IMG/VR virus record: IMGVR_UViG_3300027749_000017
Span: 1 to 36,934 of that record
Length of the DNA stretch: 36,934 nucleotides
Source of the DNA: a virus
Direction: 5' to 3' (one strand)
Under the pieces are notes generated by a model that saw nothing but the letters and a program-made list of their open reading frames with translations, was not told where the DNA came from and did no database searches. Shown here piece by piece: positions 1 through 5,399 of the stretch. Position 1 is the first letter of the stretch. The number at the start of each line of letters is the position of its first letter. Made by a program: the position numbers and the translations under genes.

Positions 1-140
1 AGGATTTCGTAGCCGTTGATCTTGCAATACCGCACTTTTGGGCGGTCAGACTCGCGGGACTTGATGGGTTTGCCGTAAAACGCTTTTAATTGCTTGTCTT
101 CAGGTGTGCCCTCAAACGCCGTAGCGTTGCCAGGGTACAA
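1..140. repeat. Terminal direct repeat, copy 1 (circular closure)
   Basis: This segment is identical base for base to 36795-36934. It lies in the middle of the portal coding sequence, which becomes a single uninterrupted frame when one copy is removed. The most likely explanation is that an assembler left an overlap on a circular or circularly permuted genome. A true packaged terminal repeat is less likely, because those rarely fall within an essential gene. Confidence 0.95.
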
Positions 141-926
141 ATTCAGCGTTGTGCGGTCGTAATCGATGTAGTAGTAGTCGGCAATGCGGATCGTGTCCTC
201 ATTAAGCCAGTTGCTGATCGACTGATCGCCCACACCCAACGACTGGAGCGTGGTGATCGGCGCAGCATCGGGGTACATGCGCTCAAATTCTTCTTTTTGC
301 AGGTCTTCAGTGATGAAACAATACTTGGCATCCGCACCCGTTGGGTCTTGGATCGTAGGGTCCATGTAGACACTGAAACTGTTGCGAACACGGCCAATTT
401 TGATGTCTTGGTCAAAGCTGTTGTCTTCGCAATACTCAGTCAGCAGGCGAATATACCCTTCGCCGTAGGACACTTGGTTCTCGCACGCCGTATCGTAGGC
501 CACATCCGCATCACTGATGTATTCAATGTGCCGGATCATGCCGTTGAAAATGTCAGCCACCTCAATGTCGGCGTTGTCATCCACAGGAATGACTTTAGCG
601 CCTGGGCGGTTTTGCCGTTGGTCGTTGGTGACTTGCCGCACATGCTGGGGCAATTTGTTGATAGTCAGGCAAGGACGGGCGTTGATGGTCTGGCCTTGCA
701 CCGCGCCACGGGTGGCCAGTACGTCAGCAGGCCACTGCCAATGGTTGTCGGGTGAGCCTGCATAAAACTTCAGGTCATCGGTTTCGTCTTCACGGGATTC
801 GGATAGCGCAGAGACAGCCATGTCCAACCTTGCACGCGCAACGGTCAGGATGTCTGCGTCAGACTTCAGTGGTTTGCCGCCAGCAGCAACATTAGCCGCA
901 GCAACTATTCCGGTTGGATCAGCCAT
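1..926 (-). CDS. Portal protein, N-terminal part (continues at the other contig end)
   Basis: The portal is the dodecameric channel at the head vertex through which the terminase pumps DNA. Translation from ATG at 926 starts [13 protein letters not shown] and runs open to position 1. It continues in frame at 36794 and stops at 35528, giving about 730 residues against 725 for P22 gp1. Residues about 52-108 carry the features of P22-like portals: LKFYAGSPDNHWQWP, then NARPCLTINKLPQHVRQV and NDQRQNRPGAKV. The start overlaps the stop of the upstream GroES-like gene by 8 bases, which suggests translational coupling. The product is an internal virion component with no signal peptide. Family identification rests on recognised sequence pattern and length. 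The only oddity is the artificial split by the contig ends. Confidence 0.93.
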   Translation of the reverse strand, partial: MADPTGIVAAANVAAGGKPLKSDADILTVARARLDMAVSALSESREDETDDLKFYAGSPDNHWQWPADVLATRGAVQGQTINARPCLTINKLPQHVRQVTNDQRQNRPGAKVIPVDDNADIEVADIFNGMIRHIEYISDADVAYDTACENQVSYGEGYIRLLTEYCEDNSFDQDIKIGRVRNSFSVYMDPTIQDPTGADAKYCFITEDLQKEEFERMYPDAAPITTLQSLGVGDQSISNWLNEDTIRIADYYYIDYDRTTLNLYPGNATAFEGTPEDKQLKAFYGKPIKSRESDRPKVRYCKINGYEI

Positions 927-1161
927 TAAAGACCCCTAAAACGTGAGGTTCGCGCATTAGCACATACTCTTTGCCGTTATGCGTAAATTCTTGCCCGACA
1001 TCGAAATATACACGATCACCAACATTAACGTCTTTGCAATCTGGGCCTGCCGATAGTACCACACCAGTGCCAAGTTTTTCGCCAGGTGGCAATATGAACA
1101 GCGCGTGCGTCTCAACATCACGCTCCATGATCAGGCAATTTTGCAGGGCTTTTGGGGTCAT
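919..1161 (-). CDS. GroES-like co-chaperonin (Cpn10 family), short form
   Basis: This 80-residue protein resembles GroES, the heptameric lid of the GroEL folding chamber. Residues 33-39 (GVVLSAG), 43-53 ([11 protein letters not shown]) and 65-76 ([12 protein letters not shown]) follow the conserved Cpn10 core strands and the C-terminal 'resdIlgv' element. Residues 14-18 (RDVET) match the strand before the mobile loop, and residues 22-24 (FIL) sit where GroES has its GroEL-contacting IVL. The loop is a few residues shorter than in GroES, and the protein is about 17 residues shorter overall. The gene starts inside the stop of the preceding small gene (ATGA) and overlaps the portal start. It probably modifies host GroEL for folding of capsid or portal protein, as T4 gp31 does. 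That role is inference. Confidence 0.8.
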   Translation of the reverse strand: MTPKALQNCLIMERDVETHALFILPPGEKLGTGVVLSAGPDCKDVNVGDRVYFDVGQEFTHNGKEYVLMREPHVLGVFNG

Positions 1162-1298
1162 TTTTTCTTCGGTGGTGGAGAAGCACGCTTAACAGAGTAT
1201 GCGATTGCGACTGCTTGCTTGACCGGCTTGCCAGCTTTTACTTCAGCAGCTACGTTCTTGCGAAACGCCTCGGGTGATTTAGATTTAACGAGGGGCAT
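1158..1298 (-). CDS. Small basic conserved phage protein (46 aa)
   Basis: The frame reads [20 protein letters not shown] and ends in a proline- and lysine-rich tail (SPPPKKK). The middle ([17 protein letters not shown]) resembles a short lysine-rich protein seen beside terminase or portal genes in many phages; its function is not known to me. There is no membrane segment or cysteine. The start codon shares one base with the upstream stop (TGATG) and its own stop overlaps the GroES-like start (ATGA), so it is embedded in a tightly coupled string of late genes. A nucleic-acid-binding or packaging accessory role would suit its charge, but nothing in the sequence proves it. Confidence 0.8.
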   Translation of the reverse strand: MPLVKSKSPEAFRKNVAAEVKAGKPVKQAVAIAYSVKRASPPPKKK

Positions 1299-1441
1299 CA
1301 CTTTCCTTTCTTAGCCGTTTTAGCAGAGTCTTTAAAGTCTTTGGCAGTTGGCGCACCCTTATCACCAGGGCTTCGCATCTTCTCTTTAGACCCAGCAGCA
1401 ATTCGTTGTTGTTTAGCATAAAGCCCCTGTTTAGTCGCCAT
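1298..1441 (-). CDS. Small basic conserved phage protein (47 aa)
   Basis: The frame reads [20 protein letters not shown] and contains the stretch [16 protein letters not shown], followed by a lysine-rich end (TAKKGK). This pattern (glycine-serine, KMR-PG, GAPTAK-F) recurs in short proteins encoded next to terminase genes in diverse phages; I know of no assigned function. The start lies one base after the large terminase stop, and the stop overlaps the next gene's start, so expression is likely coupled to packaging genes. The high positive charge suggests contact with DNA or with the acidic portal or terminase, but this is inference. Confidence 0.78.
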   Translation of the reverse strand: MATKQGLYAKQQRIAAGSKEKMRSPGDKGAPTAKDFKDSAKTAKKGK

Positions 1442-1442
1442 G

Positions 1443-2972
1443 TTAAGACCCCATCCAACTGGTTGAAACCATGCCGCGATCAGAAGACACGCGGCGCTCT
1501 GTTTTTAAATTGTACTCCCCACGGCTGGCCACGGGGTACGAGAATGTTAGCGCTATCGCATCCGCAGCGTCGGGTGACGCCAATCCGCGCGCTTTCATAT
1601 CCTTTTTAGATTCCAAGAATATCGAGCCTTTGGAGTCCGGCTTCATCATAGGCGAAATCAAATCAGTTTTCAAGAACCTGTCGTTTGGAATGCTGGCGCT
1701 TTTAAGCCATTCACGCATATCACCCCAAATCTGCGCCCTCATGTTGCCATACATGGCAGGGTTCCTAGACTTCCAGCCAAAGTTGACGCCCTTGATTTTA
1801 TACCGCTGTTCCTTTAACCTGTCCACGATCCCCGCGCCCAGCCCACCTTCGTCAATGAACACCATCGCGGGTTTCCATTCCTCAATCGCCTCGATCACAT
1901 GCCCAACCACCGTCATGGTGTCGTCGCCCCTGTGCCGAATAATCTTCACAATGTCTCGCCCTTGCCTGACCGCCAGCACTGTTGCGTCCGCGCCAAACCG
2001 CGCGGGGTCTACCCCGATCACGATCGGCGCTGATGGGTCTTTGTACTTCTCCCGTTTCATCGCGTCGTCTACCACCAAGCTGGAGATAAACTGGTCATCC
2101 CCCGCATTAGGGAATTCACCATATACCTCGACGTGCGACTGCGCGGAGTCCGGTCCGTATTCGTCAATGATCTGCTGATAGACCTGCTTGTCCGTTCCTT
2201 CCACCGTTCGGGCGTCCACCACTTTGGTTTGCCAGAACTCCCGTTTGCTGTGGAACGTTTCGTAGAAGTACCCCGTGTTGCGACGTGGGTTGCTAAACGC
2301 CAGCCAGAACCGGTTGGGTGTGTTCTCTGTAAAGAAGCCAGCCGTCACCGCCCAGATCGAGTCGTCGATACCTGACGCTTCATCAAACACTACCAACACC
2401 CCGTCGAAGTTGTGTACACCCGCGTAGGCGTCTGGATTCTCAGCCGACCACAGCCGCCCTTCAACGCCCCAGTAGCGTGTGCCTTTCTTCAGATCACGCT
2501 CGACCAGTTCGGTCAGCCATTTGGCAGGCATCAACCTGGTGGCGCTAACTTCAAACCAATGCGAGTTCAGCGACATCGCCAGCCACTTGGTAATCTCAGC
2601 CCATGTGATAGAGCGCAGTTGAGATTCACTGTTAGCCGACACGATGGTTGTCGAGCCAATCCGCGTGGACAGCATCCAGATCACGATCCAACTGACCAAC
2701 GCCGACTTGCCAATACCCCGTCCAGATGAAACCGCTTGCCGTAGCGTGTTGAAGTCTATTTCACCTTTATTTGCTTTGATGTGGTCTGTGATGGTTTGCA
2801 GCACCTCGCGCTGCCATTTGCGCGGCCCTTCAAAGTTCTCTAGCGGTGTGCCCTTAACCGACCACGGAAATATAAACTTTACAAACGCCAGTGGGTTGTC
2901 CTTGTACTGCGGTGCCCATAACCGCGCCATCAGTTCTTGTTCGTCTTCAGCGCTGTACTTGGTGCTTTGCAT
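1443..2972 (-). CDS. Terminase large subunit (packaging ATPase and nuclease)
   Basis: The 509-residue product is the motor that cuts concatemeric DNA and pumps it into the prohead through the portal. The N-terminal ATPase has a Walker A-type loop at about 83-90 (SGRGIGKS) and a Walker B at about 192-199 (VLVVFDEA) with its catalytic glutamate. The C-terminal RNase H-like nuclease has three acidic clusters: VIGVDPARFG (D322), VFIDEGG (around D374) and ASPDAADAIALTF (about 465-477). Length and motif order fit headful-type terminases. Its start overlaps the small terminase by 26 bases and it precedes the portal module, the standard packaging order. Packaging mechanism (headful or site-specific) cannot be read from sequence alone. 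Confidence 0.96.
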   Translation of the reverse strand: MQSTKYSAEDEQELMARLWAPQYKDNPLAFVKFIFPWSVKGTPLENFEGPRKWQREVLQTITDHIKANKGEIDFNTLRQAVSSGRGIGKSALVSWIVIWMLSTRIGSTTIVSANSESQLRSITWAEITKWLAMSLNSHWFEVSATRLMPAKWLTELVERDLKKGTRYWGVEGRLWSAENPDAYAGVHNFDGVLVVFDEASGIDDSIWAVTAGFFTENTPNRFWLAFSNPRRNTGYFYETFHSKREFWQTKVVDARTVEGTDKQVYQQIIDEYGPDSAQSHVEVYGEFPNAGDDQFISSLVVDDAMKREKYKDPSAPIVIGVDPARFGADATVLAVRQGRDIVKIIRHRGDDTMTVVGHVIEAIEEWKPAMVFIDEGGLGAGIVDRLKEQRYKIKGVNFGWKSRNPAMYGNMRAQIWGDMREWLKSASIPNDRFLKTDLISPMMKPDSKGSIFLESKKDMKARGLASPDAADAIALTFSYPVASRGEYNLKTERRVSSDRGMVSTSWMGS

Positions 2973-3384
2973 TTTGGACTTCTAGTATTTCGACATCAAT
3001 CACATCCAGCGCGCGGCGTTCGGCTTCGGCCAGTGCGCCAAGGATGCTAATCTGCTGATTGACGTCGACCGTGAGGGACTGCTTGGCCACCCAGCCGTGG
3101 ACGTTTTGCAGAATAGCCAGTGTAGCTTTAGCGTCGCCCTGGTCAGATGCCTTGTGTAGTTGCTTAGACGCGCGCATTTCCCCATCTGCGCGGCCTTTAT
3201 GTTCGGCCAACTCGGCCACAGGGTCCATCTCGCACAACTGACGATAGGCTTTAGGCAACATCCCTGCCGCAAAGGCTAAGTTGTCGCCCTTCAATCCGAG
3301 TTTGGCTGCGTCATAGATGCGGTTAAGCACCGCCTCTGTGGCGCGTATCTCGTTGATGATAAGTGGCAGTGAATGAAAACTCAT
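2947..3384 (-). CDS. Probable terminase small subunit
   Basis: This 145-residue protein is the first gene of the leftward late block and overlaps the large terminase start by 26 bases, the expected place for the DNA-recognition subunit. The N-terminal half (about 10-60) is helical and could hold a helix-turn-helix (KLGLKGDNLAFAAGMLP). The section SDQGDAKATLAILQNVHGW is typical of small terminase oligomerisation regions. The C-terminus becomes charged, suiting contact with the large subunit. I see no clear Shine-Dalgarno before ATG 3384; a -10-like box lies about 30 bases upstream. The call rests mainly on synteny and general pattern. Small terminases diverge strongly, so the exact family is uncertain. 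Confidence 0.8.
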   Translation of the reverse strand: MSFHSLPLIINEIRATEAVLNRIYDAAKLGLKGDNLAFAAGMLPKAYRQLCEMDPVAELAEHKGRADGEMRASKQLHKASDQGDAKATLAILQNVHGWVAKQSLTVDVNQQISILGALAEAERRALDVIDVEILEVQNAKHQVQR

Positions 3385-3414
3385 AGTTGTATGGCCGCGT
3401 GAATGCGTGCCGCC

Positions 3415-3420
3415 AGTATA
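3415..3420 (-). promoter_or_regulatory. Possible -10 box of the leftward late promoter
   Basis: On the minus strand this reads TATACT, five of six consensus bases, and lies 30 bases before the small terminase start at the edge of an AT-rich tract. No good -35 hexamer is found at normal spacing; the nearest TTGTAA is about 21 bases upstream. A phage-encoded activator might be needed, as for many late promoters. Low confidence. Confidence 0.3.
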
Positions 3421-3475
3421 AATTAAAAAATAAAAATTGTTTTACAACCTGCATTAAAAAAATAAATTGTCTGCA
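3421..3475. other. AT-rich tract, candidate DNA-unwinding element
   Basis: These 55 bases are dominated by A and T runs (AATTAAAAAATAAAAATTG, then TTAAAAAAATAAATTG), in sharp contrast to the surrounding sequence. They sit directly beside an array of DnaA-box-like 9-mers. In known origins an AT-rich unwinding element next to initiator boxes is the usual arrangement, so this may be the melting site of a replication origin. It also overlaps the leftward promoter region, which alone could explain the composition. Confidence 0.4.
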
Positions 3476-3598
3476 AACGCTCCGTTACAGCAGGCCCTTT
3501 GCTGTCGGCCCTACCCCCTCCCCCTCGAGCAAAATCCTGTGGACTATGCGGACTGTCCACACCTGGTAGCCAAACCCTATGTGGACATTGTGGACAGT

Positions 3599-3630
3599 CA
3601 GGCAAGCAGGCAAGCAGGTCATCAGGTCAT
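3599..3630. repeat. Four tandem 8-mers between inverted 9-mer pairs
   Basis: The segment consists of CAGGCAAG twice followed by CAGGTCAT twice, with no intervening bases. It nearly fills the gap between the reverse 9-mer pair (ending 3596) and the forward 9-mer pair (starting 3631). It is either a spacer that sets the 51-base phasing of the pairs or a second protein-binding repeat. Confidence 0.8.
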
Positions 3631-3930
3631 TGTCCACAATGTCCGCACCTGTTTGCGTGGGCAAAATGCGTCGGGGCAAAGTGTGGACACTGTGGACACT
3701 TTGGACGTGCGTTTCAAATCGCTGTACCCCTTTTGCCTATTTTTTAAGCAGGTGGGTTTTTCTTTTAATGATCTCTACTATCCACAATATCCACAAAGCA
3801 ACTCAACCCCATGTTCGGCGTGGTTTGCAGCGTGGGTCAAGCCCCCATTTTTTCGCTATCCACCGCGCGTCCACAACATCCACAAACGCTCTGGCGTGAA
3901 GCGATCGCCTGTAAACCCCCACAACTCACT

Positions 3931-3949
3931 CAACTATTGAAAATAGTTG
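3931..3949. promoter_or_regulatory. Perfect palindrome, candidate operator for early genes
   Basis: CAACTATT at 3931-3938 is the exact reverse complement of AATAGTTG at 3942-3949, with a three-base centre (GAA). The palindrome ends one base before the -35 hexamer of the rightward promoter, where a dimeric regulator could block or recruit RNA polymerase. As RNA the loop would be only three bases and no T-run follows, so a terminator is unlikely. Confidence 0.6.
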
Positions 3950-3977
3950 TTGACCAGGTAAAGAAATCAGTTACACT
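3950..3977 (+). promoter_or_regulatory. Sigma70-type promoter for the rightward early genes
   Basis: TTGACC at 3950-3955 and TACACT at 3972-3977 are separated by 16 bases and match the -35 and -10 consensus at five and four positions. Transcription would start near 3984, leaving a 26-base leader that contains GAGG at 3998-4001, eight bases before the ATG at 4010. Confidence 0.65.
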
Positions 3978-4009
3978 GAACACCTCAACAACTTAATGAG
4001 GTATCCACA

Positions 4010-4366
4010 ATGTCCACAACTAAGCGTTTAAAAACCATCGACTCTTCTCTAATTACTTGGGTAATCATGCGCGGTGATTTGGGTTGCAATGTCCGTTCAT
4101 TTTGCGCTGACGGCGATGGCATGGTCGTTGTCGAAGAATACGCAGACAACATTTATGCACTGTACGACCAAGACAAGCGCATCCAACTGTGGCGCGATGT
4201 TGAGACGCCTGAACAACTTGCCGCTGTTTTGGAAGTCGCGCAAGCCCATCTTGACGCCAACTACCGTGAAGCCTTTGAAAACGCAATGCATTGGAATGAC
4301 GAGCCAACGACAGATGAATTGCGTAAACAAATGAATGCCATCAACGGTTATGGCCATCTTGATTAA
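4010..4366 (+). CDS. Early hypothetical protein, 118 aa
   Basis: This is the first gene of the rightward early unit, preceded by a predicted promoter and a GAGG site eight bases before the ATG. The product begins MSTTKRLKTIDSSLITWVIM and is acidic in its middle and C-terminal parts (DGDGMVVVEEYADN, then NDEPTTDELRK). I recognise no domain, signal peptide or membrane segment. A predicted beta-rich first half is followed by an alpha-helical second half. Position as the first transcribed gene suggests an early host-takeover or regulatory role, but no function can be assigned. Its first codons overlap the last DnaA-box-like pair (4002-4018), so an initiator bound there might repress its translation or transcription. 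Confidence 0.8.
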   Translation: MSTTKRLKTIDSSLITWVIMRGDLGCNVRSFCADGDGMVVVEEYADNIYALYDQDKRIQLWRDVETPEQLAAVLEVAQAHLDANYREAFENAMHWNDEPTTDELRKQMNAINGYGHLD

Positions 4367-4381
4367 CTAAAGGAAAACATC

Positions 4382-4522
4382 ATGCACCGCTACACCTACA
4401 AACCCACGCAAGAAGCCCTCGAAAAGCGCCGCGCCGCCGCAATGGACATCCTCGCAGTGCTCGCCTACGCCGCCGCCTTGACGGTCTGCGCCTTGGCTTA
4501 TTTCGACATCCTCACATTCTGA
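4382..4522 (+). CDS. Small single-pass membrane protein, 46 aa
   Basis: An AAGGAAA site precedes the ATG by a few bases. The protein starts with a basic, hydrophilic segment (HRYTYKPTQEALEKRRA) and then one hydrophobic helix of about 20 residues (MDILAVLAYAAALTVCALAY), ending FDILTF. The positively charged N-terminus suggests it stays in the cytoplasm with the C-terminus outside. It lies between two early soluble genes on the same strand. Small early membrane proteins in phages may act in superinfection exclusion or alter host membrane processes; nothing here distinguishes those options. Confidence 0.75.
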   Translation: MHRYTYKPTQEALEKRRAAAMDILAVLAYAAALTVCALAYFDILTF

Positions 4523-4531
4523 AAGCCCACT

Positions 4532-4759
4532 ATGTCTAAATTAACTATCGGCGATAAAGTCGCATTTTCTCAAGCCGTCATCCGCCGCACGATGGACGGC
4601 ACCCGCGCGCGCGGCACTGTCGTCAGCGTTACGGGCAACACTGCCGCGGTTGACTTTGCGGGCACTTGGGTTGCCCACGAAGACGGCGGAACAGTGCGCT
4701 ACGTGCCAACCGCCAACTTAACCAAAATTCAGCCTAACGGCGTCATCTTTTCCAACTGA
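4532..4759 (+). CDS. Small beta-rich early protein, 75 aa
   Basis: The product begins MSKLTIGDKVAFSQAVIRR and has alternating short strands with turns (GTVVSVTGNTAAVDFAGTW), a pattern like a small SH3- or KOW-type barrel of about 60 residues. I cannot place it in a named family. It starts ten bases after the preceding membrane protein's stop and ends nine bases before the next gene, so it is co-transcribed. It has no cysteines and no hydrophobic helix. Binding nucleic acid or a host protein would suit such a fold, but that is only structural analogy. Confidence 0.72.
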   Translation: MSKLTIGDKVAFSQAVIRRTMDGTRARGTVVSVTGNTAAVDFAGTWVAHEDGGTVRYVPTANLTKIQPNGVIFSN

Positions 4760-4768
4760 AAGCACATT

Positions 4769-5104
4769 ATGTACATCACCATTGACAACGCCTCACAATT
4801 CCGCGACGAATTCCGCGCCCACAATCGCGGCGACCAGTTCTCTTATGAGGGCTTGGGCTTGTTGTTTGATTACCTTGAGCAATTAGAGCAAGATACAGGT
4901 GAACAATCCACACTGGATGTCATTGCGCTGTGCTGCGATTACACTGAGGAAAACCCTGAAGGCATTGCAAAAAACTACAGGTTTGATTTGGAGGGTTGCG
5001 AAACTGACGCAGATATTGCTGCTGCTGTTTTGGATTATTTGCACGATAAAACAGACGTTGTTGGCATCACCTCAACCGGCGCAATCATTTACACCAATTT
5101 TTAA
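4769..5104 (+). CDS. Acidic conserved early protein, 111 aa
   Basis: The sequence MYITIDNASQFRDEFRAHNR is followed by DQFSYEGLGLLFDYLEQLEQ and then STLDVIALCCDYTE. This arrangement (Phe-Arg opening, YEGL-LF-YLE, LDVIALCCDY) recurs in small proteins of many phages and mobile elements of proteobacteria, without a known function. The protein is strongly acidic, with adjacent cysteines in the centre (CC) and a beta-rich end (VVGITSTGAIIYTNF). Its high negative charge would allow DNA mimicry, as seen in some anti-restriction proteins, but I see no ArdA or Ocr signature. It belongs to the early unit by spacing. Confidence 0.8.
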   Translation: MYITIDNASQFRDEFRAHNRGDQFSYEGLGLLFDYLEQLEQDTGEQSTLDVIALCCDYTEENPEGIAKNYRFDLEGCETDADIAAAVLDYLHDKTDVVGITSTGAIIYTNF

Positions 5105-5114
5105 AGGACAAACC

Positions 5115-5315
5115 ATGTTAACTAGACTCACTTTTGAAGAACGCGAACGCCTCGCCCACGCCGAAGGCTTTACAAACACCGCCGAACTGTTCGCCAAAAT
5201 CGCCGACCTTGAACTCGCGGCCTTGACGCTACTTCAGGCGCTCGACCTGTATGCGCCCGATTTGGGCGATGAGATTAACGCGGCCATTGACGGCATGAGA
5301 GAGCAAATAGAATGA
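5115..5315 (+). CDS. Early hypothetical protein, 66 aa
   Basis: I chose ATG 5115 because AAAGGA lies just upstream; a longer in-frame opening back to 4899 would overlap the previous gene almost entirely. The product (MLTRLTFEERERLAHAEGFT) is predicted mostly alpha-helical with amphipathic repeats (ELFAKIADLELAALTLLQAL) and is acidic. No family is recognised. Its stop codon overlaps the start of a 19-codon hydrophobic peptide gene (ATGA). A helical hairpin that binds a partner protein is plausible. It is the second-last gene before the terminator at 5375. Confidence 0.72.
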   Translation: MLTRLTFEERERLAHAEGFTNTAELFAKIADLELAALTLLQALDLYAPDLGDEINAAIDGMREQIE

Positions 5316-5371
5316 CTGTTGCGCTCGCCTTACTTCTCGCCGCTCTACTAATTGCAGTTTTAGATTTATAA
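5312..5371 (+). CDS. Tiny hydrophobic peptide, 19 aa
   Basis: The frame reads MTVALALLLAALLIAVLDL and stops at TAA 5369-5371. Its ATG overlaps the preceding stop (ATGA), as in many coupled gene pairs of this genome, and it ends three bases before the terminator stem. Almost every residue is aliphatic, and the length matches one membrane-spanning helix with no soluble part. This could be a toxic or regulatory membrane peptide, or merely a chance open frame after a coupled restart. Existence as a real product is uncertain because the sequence is very short. Confidence 0.45.
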   Translation: MTVALALLLAALLIAVLDL

Positions 5372-5374
5372 CGA

Positions 5375-5398
5375 TTAAGGGGCCTTGCGGCCCCTTAA
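5375..5398. terminator. Strong hairpin between convergent units
   Basis: TTAAGGGGCC (5375-5384) pairs perfectly with GGCCCCTTAA (5389-5398) around a TTGC loop, giving a GC-rich 10-bp stem. It lies in the 28-base gap between the rightward early unit and the leftward replication unit, so it probably terminates transcription in both directions. The trailing T-run is short in each direction. Confidence 0.8.
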
Positions 5399-5399
5399 A

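Larger units (their letters stand above)
3554..4018. repeat. Array of paired DnaA-box-like 9-mers (iterons)
   Basis: The 8-base core TNTCCACA recurs across the intergenic hub, mostly as contiguous pairs with a 9-base period (TNTCCACAATNTCCACA). Forward pairs begin at 3631, 3779, 3868 and 4002. Reverse pairs lie at 3580-3596 and 3682-3698, the latter with a degenerate third unit at 3700-3707. Single units occur at 3554 and 3857. The 3580, 3631 and 3682 pairs are spaced exactly 51 bases apart. The core differs by one base from the E. coli DnaA box TTATCCACA, and TTGTCCACA (3630-3638) equals the Streptomyces-type box. The last pair lies between the ribosome binding site and the start codon of the first early gene and extends into its coding sequence. 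A replication origin or a multi-site operator are the two readings. Confidence 0.85.

Noticed and set aside
1-140. End repeat interpreted as a T7-like packaged terminal repeat
   Set aside because: It lies within portal codons and its length suits an assembly overlap; T7-like repeats are normally outside essential genes.
3499-3747. Plus-strand frame with many CxxC-like pairs, seemingly a zinc-finger protein
   Set aside because: The cysteines come from translating the TGTGGACA/TGTCCACA repeats in one frame. It starts at TTG, has no ribosome binding site and shows no conserved domain.
3467-3940. Long plus-strand frame of 157 codons in the intergenic hub
   Set aside because: It spans inverted repeats, the AT-rich tract edge and the operator palindrome. 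Its composition is random-like and it lacks a start signal.
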